From the NCBI GenBank assembly GCA_003233255.1, contig QILH01000097.1:1-7776 (forward strand): a DNA stretch of 7,776 bases, given 5' to 3'. Both the position numbers and the translations under genes were made by a program. The notes below the pieces were generated by a model. That model saw only the letters and a program-made list of their open reading frames with translations, had not been told where the DNA came from and searched no databases. Position 1 is the stretch's first letter. Each line of letters opens with the position of its first letter. Positions 1 through 6,500 of this stretch are shown in pieces. The DNA comes from Gammaproteobacteria bacterium. Its GTDB lineage: Bacteria > Pseudomonadota > Gammaproteobacteria > UBA6429 > Thiohalophilaceae.

Positions 1-141
1 GAACGGAGTCTGGCGGTAGATGCTTATCCTTTTATTATCGGGCAGGTAAAAGTCATTATGTTGTATTTTATATTAGGTTGGTTAAGTTTGGCTCTTAGCT
101 ATTTTCTGCAGAGGAAAAAACCGGGGTCAGAGACGTATTAA
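1..141 (+). CDS. C-terminal fragment of an unidentified inner-membrane protein
   Basis: An open frame runs in from the left edge and ends at TAA 139-141, giving 46 residues. Residues about 16-36 (VKVIMLYFILGWLSLALSYF) form one hydrophobic membrane helix, followed by a basic QRKK end typical of a cytoplasmic C-terminus. The pattern of a last helix followed by a short basic tail would fit, among others, an amino-acid ABC transporter permease, but the fragment is too short to name the family. The last codons (PGSETY and stop) lie inside the left arm of the inverted repeat at 122-184, so the native C-terminus may have been replaced by repeat-encoded residues. The gene converges on the regulator gene across that repeat. 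That the frame is coding is inferred from the clean hydrophobic helix with basic flank and from position; the start is outside the window. Confidence 0.6.
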   Translation, partial: ERSLAVDAYPFIIGQVKVIMLYFILGWLSLALSYFLQRKKPGSETY

Positions 142-191
142 TTCTGTTCTATAGTAGAAAAGAATTAATACGTCTCTGACCCCGATTTTTT
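115..191. terminator. Putative bidirectional intrinsic terminator
   Basis: The 24-bp perfect stem is followed on the plus strand by six T (186-191) and, read on the minus strand, by six T (complement of 120-115). It lies between two convergent genes: the plus-strand membrane protein stops at 141 and the minus-strand regulator stops at 193. Both could therefore be terminated by the same structure. The stem is longer than in most intrinsic terminators, consistent with a mobile palindrome recruited as a terminator (inference). Confidence 0.65.
122..184. repeat. Perfect 24-bp inverted repeat (REP/MITE-like palindromic element)
   Basis: Bases 122-145 (beginning CGGGGTCAGAGACG) are exactly reverse-complementary to 161-184 (ending CGTCTCTGACCCCG), with a 15-base loop at 146-160. 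After one mismatch (121/185) the pairing resumes through A-tract 115-120 and T-tract 186-191. Long perfect palindromes carrying GGGGTCAGAG-type ends are, to my recollection, scattered in proteobacterial genomes and often linked to IS200-like (REP-associated) tyrosine transposases. That assignment is from memory, and only one copy is visible here. No transposase gene lies in the window. Confidence 0.75.
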
Positions 192-192
192 A

Positions 193-1548
193 CTAGGGGA
201 TTCCCAAACGTTGCATTCGTCGCCAAAGCGTAGTTCGATCTATCCCTAAAATAGAAGCGGCGTCTGATTTATTTCCCTGTGCTTTTTCTAATGCATTTTG
301 TATCTGGTGGGCCTGTAATTTTTCAGTGTCGCGATTTTTATGTTCTTCGCATTCGTCATGACTGAAATAATTATATATGTCCTGCGGTAGACTTTCTGGT
401 TCTACCTGTTTATCTACCGCGCAGATGATGCCATGTTCAACCGCATTTTCAAGTTCACGTACATTTCCAGGCCAGGGGTAATTCATCATCATGCGCATCG
501 CCTCCTGGTTACACTCGATATCAGTGGGGTATCCACGGGCGGCCAGTAATGAACAAAAATGATTAATCAACAAGGGTATATCACCTGGACGTTCATTAAG
601 AGATGGAATGGTTAATGGGATCACGGCTATACGATAGAATAGATCTGCTCGAAATTCTCCGGCATCGACCATGTTTCTTAAATTTTGGTTTGATGCGGTG
701 ATAACACGTACGTCAACTTTAACCGTTTTATCGGAACCCACCATCTCAAATTTCTGATCCTGGATGGCGCGCAAAAGTTTGGCCTGTAAGTGGAGCGGGA
801 TCTCGCTGATTTCATCCAGGAACAAAGTACCTTGATGAGCAGACTGAAACCGACCGGCACGATCTGCAGTGGCCCCCGTGAAGGCTCCTTTTTTATGGCC
901 AAAGAGTTCGGACTCGATCAGACTTTCTGGAATGGCGGCGCAATTGACTTCAACGAAGGGGGATTGAGTACGTCGGCTCAGGTTATGAATCATACGTCCC
1001 AACATAGTCTTGCCCGTACCCGAGTCACGTTGCAATAAAACAAAGGCATCGCTTGGGGCAATTTGCTGGATACGATGTACAACCTCAAGCATACCGGGGT
1101 CATTTGTTTCAAATCCGGCCTGGCGATTTTTATAAACTGCCTCGATTCTTCGTTGCTCGGTGCGATCCCTTATGAGGATGAGGCGCATTTTTTCGTTATG
1201 CTCAAAACAATCGACAAAACCGGTATGGAATTCTAAATAACGATCCTCATTTTCAAATTGCAGACGTTCTTCGAAATTAACAAACCGACCGCTGGGACGA
1301 CCGGCGGCATCCACTTCGCCAGACTGAATGGCGGCGCGTAATAATGTGCGTTGAAAATTAAAGGATTTGATATCGCTTAAGCGCTGGAAAGGTGTATTTC
1401 GACAGTCCAGCAGTTTACTGGCCGCCGGATTCAGGTAAACCACTTTGCCTTGTTTATCGGCAATGATGACCCCCTCATCAATATACGAGACCACAGCTTC
1501 CAACATTGGAATAAGTTGTGTATCTGTTGAAATCGCTTTTTTACCCAT
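193..1548 (-). CDS. Sigma-54-dependent transcriptional activator, PAS-AAA+-Fis type
   Basis: A bacterial enhancer-binding protein that would use ATP to open sigma-54 RNA polymerase promoters. Numbered from the ATG at 1548 (451 residues): an N-terminal PAS-like sensor (about 14-136, with DEGVIIADKQGKVVYLNPAA), then an AAA+ domain with Walker A RDSGTGKT (174-181), the sigma-54-contacting GAFTGA loop (221-226), Walker B TLFLDE (241-246), the arginine-finger segment FRADLFYR (299-306) and WPGNVREL (359-366), and a C-terminal Fis-type helix-turn-helix (about 426-446, SDAASILGIDRTTLWRRMQR). There is no receiver domain, so it is probably not a two-component response regulator and PAS is the likely sensor. 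The first Walker A Gly is Arg. The frame stays open to a GTG at 1635 (480 residues), but those 29 extra residues look unlike a domain, overlap a palindrome and lack a Shine-Dalgarno site. The ATG at 1548 lacks a clear one too. It is transcribed divergently from the efflux operon, its likely target. The exact start is uncertain. Confidence 0.93.
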   Translation of the reverse strand: MGKKAISTDTQLIPMLEAVVSYIDEGVIIADKQGKVVYLNPAASKLLDCRNTPFQRLSDIKSFNFQRTLLRAAIQSGEVDAAGRPSGRFVNFEERLQFENEDRYLEFHTGFVDCFEHNEKMRLILIRDRTEQRRIEAVYKNRQAGFETNDPGMLEVVHRIQQIAPSDAFVLLQRDSGTGKTMLGRMIHNLSRRTQSPFVEVNCAAIPESLIESELFGHKKGAFTGATADRAGRFQSAHQGTLFLDEISEIPLHLQAKLLRAIQDQKFEMVGSDKTVKVDVRVITASNQNLRNMVDAGEFRADLFYRIAVIPLTIPSLNERPGDIPLLINHFCSLLAARGYPTDIECNQEAMRMMMNYPWPGNVRELENAVEHGIICAVDKQVEPESLPQDIYNYFSHDECEEHKNRDTEKLQAHQIQNALEKAQGNKSDAASILGIDRTTLWRRMQRLGIP

Positions 1549-1577
1549 ACTGTCAGTAAGTGTTGCAGCTTTATTCC

Positions 1578-1589
1578 TGTTGCGCAACA
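1578..1589. promoter_or_regulatory. Palindromic candidate activator site 1 (upstream activating sequence)
   Basis: TGTTGCGCAACA is a perfect 12-bp palindrome about 160 bp upstream of the predicted sigma-54 transcription start, a usual distance for enhancer-binding proteins. Related half-sites stand nearby: TGTTGCA at 1561-1567 and TGCAACA at 1599-1605. It lies just upstream of the regulator ATG at 1548, so it could also serve autoregulation. Binding by the neighbouring regulator is inferred from position and from the second copy. Confidence 0.5.
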
Positions 1590-1666
1590 TGCGGTAAATG
1601 CAACATGCAAACAAAGCTTTATTGATTTCAATCACATAGCGGGGGTCTGTTTTTTATTTAAGCATA

Positions 1667-1678
1667 AGTTGTGCAACA
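1667..1678. promoter_or_regulatory. Palindromic candidate activator site 2
   Basis: AGTTGTGCAACA matches the palindrome at 1578-1589 in 10 of 12 positions, keeping the GTTG and CAAC arms. Its centre is 89 bp from the other site and about 73 bp upstream of the predicted start. Two similar dyads at enhancer distance suggest paired binding sites for an oligomeric activator (inference). Confidence 0.5.
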
Positions 1679-1701
1679 GTCGGAGTAATATTATTCAATA
1701 A

Positions 1702-1714
1702 AATCAATGATTTA
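1702..1714 (+). promoter_or_regulatory. IHF-binding consensus
   Basis: AATCAATGATTTA is an exact fit to the IHF consensus WATCAANNNNTTR, set in an AT-rich stretch between the candidate activator sites and the sigma-54 promoter. IHF commonly bends this interval in sigma-54 promoters to bring the activator to the polymerase. The site is rather close to the -24 element (ends 6 bases before it), so its occupancy with polymerase is not certain. Confidence 0.5.
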
Positions 1715-1719
1715 TGTTC

Positions 1720-1735
1720 TGGCACGTCGCTTGCT
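1720..1735 (+). promoter_or_regulatory. Sigma-54 (-24/-12) promoter of the efflux operon
   Basis: TGGCACG, four bases (TCGC), then TTGCT matches the sigma-54 consensus TGGCACG-N4-TTGCW at every position, with the invariant GG (1721-1722) and GC (1733-1734) correctly spaced. Transcription should begin near 1746, giving a leader of about 35 bases before the ATG at 1781. The divergent gene encodes a GAFTGA-containing sigma-54 activator, which supports the call strongly. Confidence 0.92.
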
Positions 1736-1769
1736 CTATATCAGGAAAGAAAAATATAAATAAAATTTT

Positions 1770-1773
1770 GAGG
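1770..1773 (+). promoter_or_regulatory. Shine-Dalgarno site deciding the SCP2-like start
   Basis: GAGG stands 7 bases before the ATG at 1781. The in-frame GTG at 1775 begins only one base after it, too close to be used, so the ATG is the supported start. Confidence 0.75.
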
Positions 1774-1780
1774 TGTGTAT

Positions 1781-2176
1781 ATGACAAGTATCTTTTCTCC
1801 TGACTGGATGATGAAATTCCAGGATGCCTGGAATAACGAGCCAGAATTAGCCGGTGAACTGGCCAAAATAGGTTTCAATTCTGTGATTGGCTATGGCTTT
1901 GATGGCGAAGATGAACCTACCGGGGTGCTCAAGATAGAAAATGGTCAGGCTATTGAATCGGGTACTTATGAAGGCCAGGAGCTGAAATGGGATTTGCGCA
2001 GTAGCCGTGACAACTGGCAAAAATGGTTGAGCAATCCACCGGGGATGATGGCGCTCGGTATGGCTTATACCACGGGTAAGCTCAAATTCAAGCTTGGTGA
2101 TTATTCAACAATGTTAAAAGATCCACGTATGGCGGGTCCTTTTATTAAAAGCTTTGCCGTAATGGGTAAGGTTTGA
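1781..2176 (+). CDS. SCP2-like (sterol carrier protein-type) small lipid-binding protein
   Basis: A 131-residue protein without signal peptide or membrane segment, so probably cytoplasmic. The layout resembles the stand-alone SCP2 sterol-binding family: an N-terminal helix (FSPDWMMKFQDAWNNEPEL, 5-23), a beta region (VIGYGF to GTYEGQELKWDLRSS, about 35-75), a helix with a Trp pair (NWQKWLSNP, 78-86), and the family-like end GKLKFKLGDYSTMLK (99-113) followed by a hydrophobic helix. SCP2 proteins hold lipids, fatty acyl-CoAs or other hydrophobic ligands in a cavity; the ligand here is unknown. It is the first gene after the sigma-54 promoter and lies 101 bases before the RND adaptor gene. It may bind or deliver the hydrophobic substrate of the pump, or belong to its catabolism (inference). 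Family membership rests on pattern recognition, not a database search. Confidence 0.72.
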   Translation: MTSIFSPDWMMKFQDAWNNEPELAGELAKIGFNSVIGYGFDGEDEPTGVLKIENGQAIESGTYEGQELKWDLRSSRDNWQKWLSNPPGMMALGMAYTTGKLKFKLGDYSTMLKDPRMAGPFIKSFAVMGKV

Positions 2177-2277
2177 TGTATATCAATAATAGCCACGTCC
2201 AGCATTACGGTAGCGTGAACAAGTAATTCGATGGTCAATTGCGACTAACTTCTTAGCATCAAATCTGGTTTCTAATT

Positions 2278-3513
2278 ATGAATAAATTATTTTTATTACT
2301 TTTAGGTTTTATGAGTGTTCTCACATCCTTTGCCAGTGCGCAAACGCCAACAGCGAGCACATACAATTATAATGCCCATGGTCAGTTAGTAAAAATTGAT
2401 TCACAGCTTAAACAAAATATTAACTTACCATTGCCAATGCAGGTGGTTACTGTCGGACAACGCCAGGCGGGGGTGTCGACAATTCTGGGGGGTACAGTAG
2501 TTCCTTACCGACAGGTTACTTTAACGGCTGAAATTTCGGGTCGAGTTGAATTTATTGCCGGTCGTGAAGGGGATCGTTTTAATCAGGCCGAAGTTCTGGT
2601 TGCAATCGGTAACGATAAGCTGGTTGCAAAACGTGAGCAGGCGTTAGCCAATCTTAATAACTCGTATCTAGCATTACGCAATCAGCAAATGCAATATGGG
2701 CGTGAATGGTGGGCACCGCAGTCACGTGATATTAATCGCATGCCAGGAATGGGCATGCCAGCCTTGTTCGATCAATTTTTTACTCGTAATCTTGGTAGCG
2801 GCATGGGTCATGGTAATCCGTGGTTAGAGCGATATACCGATCTCTACTCATCAGGAACCCAGGTAGGACAGGCCCGCGGTCGTCACATGGCGGCGTTATC
2901 ACAGTTACGGGAAATAGATGCAAACTTACGGGATAGCCGCACTCTTTCACCTTTTAACGGTGTCATAGTGGCAAAAATGGCCGAAGCCGGTGATACGGTT
3001 CAACCCGGTCAGGTCTTACTTAAGTTTGCCGATCTGGCAGATTTGCAGCTAGCGGTAGAAGTGCCATCACGTTTATTGTCCGGTGTACAAACAGGTATGG
3101 TGGTACCGGCGATTCTTGATTTCAACAATCAATATATTGATGTGCGAGTTGCACAAATTTATCCAGTCGGTAATGCACGCCGTCATACCATTACGGTTAA
3201 GTTTGATTTACCAGTAGGTACCTTTGCCTGGCCAGGAACCTATGCCGAAATCATGTTACCGGATCAAGATGAAGCGACCGAGCAGCTTATTGAGATCCCT
3301 CGCAGTGCGGTTGTTGAGCGCGGCAGTTTACCAATAGTGTATGTCATAAAAAATAATCGACGCGAACTTCGTCTGATTCGTCTGGGAAAAAGTTATTCAA
3401 GTAATACCGTTACCGTACTCGCGGGATTAAACAGCGGCGATCAGGTTCTTGTCAATCCACCACCTGGCGTTACCTCCGGCTGGCATAACAAGCCAGGTAA
3501 TAGCAAGCAATAA
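2278..3513 (+). CDS. RND efflux periplasmic adaptor (membrane fusion protein)
   Basis: A 411-residue exported protein linking an RND pump to an outer-membrane channel. A signal peptide (MNKLFLLLLGFMSVLTSFASA, cut after about residue 21) has no lipobox Cys. The two lipoyl halves are at about 78-112 (VTLTAEISGRVEFIAGREGD) and 222-253 (TLSPFNGVIVAKMAEAGDTV), followed by a beta-barrel (about 255-330) and a membrane-proximal domain (about 335-395). Between the lipoyl halves, where AcrA-type proteins have a coiled-coil hairpin, only short helices (113-140 and 195-218) flank a Met/Gly-rich, aromatic insertion (about 144-192, with RMPGMGMP and GSGMGHGNPW). The C-terminus is short and polar. The ATG at 2278 opens directly into the signal peptide but has no clear Shine-Dalgarno site, so translation may be coupled or weak. 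The pump gene follows after 77 bases, and the pair clearly belongs together. Confidence 0.93.
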   Translation: MNKLFLLLLGFMSVLTSFASAQTPTASTYNYNAHGQLVKIDSQLKQNINLPLPMQVVTVGQRQAGVSTILGGTVVPYRQVTLTAEISGRVEFIAGREGDRFNQAEVLVAIGNDKLVAKREQALANLNNSYLALRNQQMQYGREWWAPQSRDINRMPGMGMPALFDQFFTRNLGSGMGHGNPWLERYTDLYSSGTQVGQARGRHMAALSQLREIDANLRDSRTLSPFNGVIVAKMAEAGDTVQPGQVLLKFADLADLQLAVEVPSRLLSGVQTGMVVPAILDFNNQYIDVRVAQIYPVGNARRHTITVKFDLPVGTFAWPGTYAEIMLPDQDEATEQLIEIPRSAVVERGSLPIVYVIKNNRRELRLIRLGKSYSSNTVTVLAGLNSGDQVLVNPPPGVTSGWHNKPGNSKQ

Positions 3514-3590
3514 AGATAGATCAAGTAAGCAGATAATTTAAACGTCATTGATGTTGGCGTTACCCAAAAAAGAGACTGTATAGTAAAAAC

Positions 3591-6500
3591 ATGAGTGAGA
3601 CAGAAAATAATAAAATAGAGATGGGAGAAAAAAATCTGGGTATTGCTGGTAATACGGCAAAACAGTTCATTAACTCACCGGTAACCCCATTGCTCATGTT
3701 TGCCTTTCTTGCGATAGGCATAATGGGTTTGATGTTCACCCCACGTCAGGAAGATCCAAAGATATCGGTTCCGATGGTGGATATTTACATGCAATATCCC
3801 GGCGCGGCAGCGGAGCAGGTAACCTCGTTAGTCACCCAACCGTTGGAACGTCTAATGAGTGAGCTACCGGGTGTGCGCCATGTCTATTCGGCCACACAAC
3901 GCGGTTCAAGTATTGTTACTGTTCAGTTTAAGGTGGGAGAAGATCTGGGTGCATCCATTGTTAAGGTGCATGATAAATTACAATCAAACATAGACAAAAT
4001 TCCACCGGGTGTTTCGATGCCATTGGTAAAACCGGTTGGTATTGATGATGTGCCGATTGTCACCGCAACACTTTGGTCCAAGCCCGAAGAAGGCGGTGTC
4101 GACGATGCAACTTTGCGTACTCTGGCGCTGGATGTGTTACAGCATCTAAATTCCGTTCCCAATACCGGAAATGGATTTGTGGTCGGTGGACGATCCGAAC
4201 AGATACGGGTCGAAGTTTCTCCTGAACGATTGGGTGGGTTTGGTATTTCAATGGCTCAGGTGGCAAAAACAATTCGCACCGCCAATGCTGAAATCGAAAC
4301 CGGTCATGTAGAATCGGGTAACCGTTCGTTTAAGGTTTATAGTGGTGCCTTCCTGACCTCAGCGGATGAGATTTCACGCCTGGTGATAGGTGTCTATGAA
4401 GGTGCTCCTGTTTATGTTCACGACGTGGCGAATGTTTTTCAATATCCAGAAGAAACGAAACGACTGGTAAGCTATTATACCGGCGTTGCCAATTCGAATC
4501 CCCTGAATGCAAATGGCGAAGCCGCTGTTACCATCGCGATAGCTAAAAAAATTGATACCAATGGCGTTACCGTGGCCGAGGCCATTCTGGAAAAACTCGA
4601 ATCGTTAAAAGGGCGAATTATTCCAGATAACGTGCATGTTGATATAACCCGTAATTACGGTAAAACTGCTAATCAGAAGGTTAATGAGTTGTTGCTGGCT
4701 TTATTTGAGGCGGCGCTTGCAGTCAGTTTGTTGTGCCTGTTATTTATGGGCTTACGTGCGGCCTCGGTTATTATCATCATTATTCCCATTGTTGTACTAG
4801 TAACAATCTGGTCTGCCCTGATTCTTGATTATACGATCGATCGAGTGAGTTTATTTGCGCTGGTTTTTTCCATCGGAATTTTAGTCGATGATGCGACGGT
4901 TGTGGTGGAGAACATTTTTCGACGTTGGCTGGAGGCAGGGAAAACCAGTGCCAAAATTGCCATTGATGCCGTACGTGAAGTTGGTAATCCAACCATTCTA
5001 GCGACCTTAACAATAATCTCTGCCTTGTTACCGATGGGGTTTGTGAGTGGACTAATGGGGCCGTATATGCGGCCCATACCTGTATTGGGTGCAGCGGCGA
5101 TGTTTTTTTCATTGATTGCGGCCTTTGTTTTCGCACCGTGGCTTGCAATGCGAGTACGACCTAAACTTAAAGCATTGCAGCAGGCTGAAAAACGTGAACA
5201 ACGTTTTAGCGAGATGCTGGGAAAATACTATCGCCCATGTATGCAACCGTTATGTAACAATAAATTTTATGGCAAGGTATTTTTAACTGGCTTGATAGCG
5301 GCCACATTATTTGCCTGTTCGATGTTTTATTTTAACTGGGTAGCTGTGAAAATGTTGCCTTTTGATAATAAACCTGAGTTTAATGTCATCATAAATATGC
5401 CGGAAGGATCAGCTTTACCGGTTACCGCAAATATCACTCATGAACTGGTTAATGTATTACGGGAAATACCCGAAGTAACAGATTTACAGAGTTACGTTGG
5501 AACAGCATCGCCATTTAACTTTAATGGCATGGTGCGTCATTATTATTTACGGCAGCAGCCCTGGCAGGCGGACATACAGGTTATGTTGTTGGATAAAAAT
5601 GATCGTGACCGTGGTAGTCATGATATCGCGGTCGACGCACGTCATCGAATTAACGAATATCTAGCGGCACATCCTGAATTAACGGATACCGGGGTAAAAA
5701 CGCAAGTGGTTGAGATGCCGCCCGGGCCGCCGGTGTTGCAAACGGTGGTTGCCGAAATATACGGCCCCGATGCACAGACTCGCCGCCAGGTCGCACGCGA
5801 CATGACATCAATGTTTTCCAGTTCAAAAGATATTGTTGATGTCGATAATTATATGAGCGACGAGTATAACTATTGGCGTTTTGAAGTCGATATTGAAAAG
5901 GCCGTTCGCTACGGCATCTCGGTGGATATGATTAACCAGCAACTTGATATGGCGATGGGTGGTTATCGGCTTGGGGACATAAAACGAAAAGTAGTACGTG
6001 AACCAACCTATATTGTCATGCAGGTTCCACTTTCCATGCGTTCGCAGTTGACTCGATTGTATTCTATGCCGGTCATGTCGGAGGATGGGAATTCTATACC
6101 ATTAGGCGAACTTGGTCGTTTTACCCCTGCAACTGAAGACCCGATTATTTTCCATAAAGATCTGCGTGCCGTTGAATATGTTACCGCCGAGATGGAAGGA
6201 AAGCTGGGCGCTCCAATTTATGGCATGCACACGGTTGAAGAACAATTGAAATCCTATATTACCCCGGATGGACAAAATATCACGGGGTTAACTCTGGGAG
6301 GAACGATTGGCCGTTATGGGCCACCTGAAGATAATAATAAATCGGGTTTTGAATGGGGTGGCGAGTGGACCGTGACCTATGAAACATTCCGTGATATGGG
6401 TTCAGCCTTTATGGCGGCGTTAGTGCTGATTTATGCCTTAATTGTCTGGGAGTTTAAGAACTTTACTCTGGCGGGATTAATCATGGCTCCGATCCCGTTG

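Noticed and set aside
790..1038. Plus-strand open frame inside the regulator gene
   Set aside because: It is antisense to the AAA+ core, which carries all expected motifs.
1775..1780. GTG start at 1775 for the SCP2-like gene
   Set aside because: The GAGG ribosome site ends at 1773, leaving one base; the ATG at 1781 has a proper 7-base spacing.
2177..2277. Search for a second promoter or terminator between the SCP2-like and adaptor genes
   Set aside because: No convincing -35/-10 pair, -24/-12 element or stem with T-tract was found, so cotranscription is the simpler reading.
3541..3561. Weak hairpin (AACGTCA/TGGCGTT, 7 bp with one G-T pair) between adaptor and pump genes
   Set aside because: It is short, contains a wobble pair and is followed by A-rich sequence rather than a T-tract, so it is not a convincing terminator.
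4780..5148. Minus-strand open frames inside the pump gene (also 3923-4512 and 6431-6841)
   Set aside because: They are shadows of a clearly conserved RND coding sequence; none shows a domain or a start with a ribosome site.
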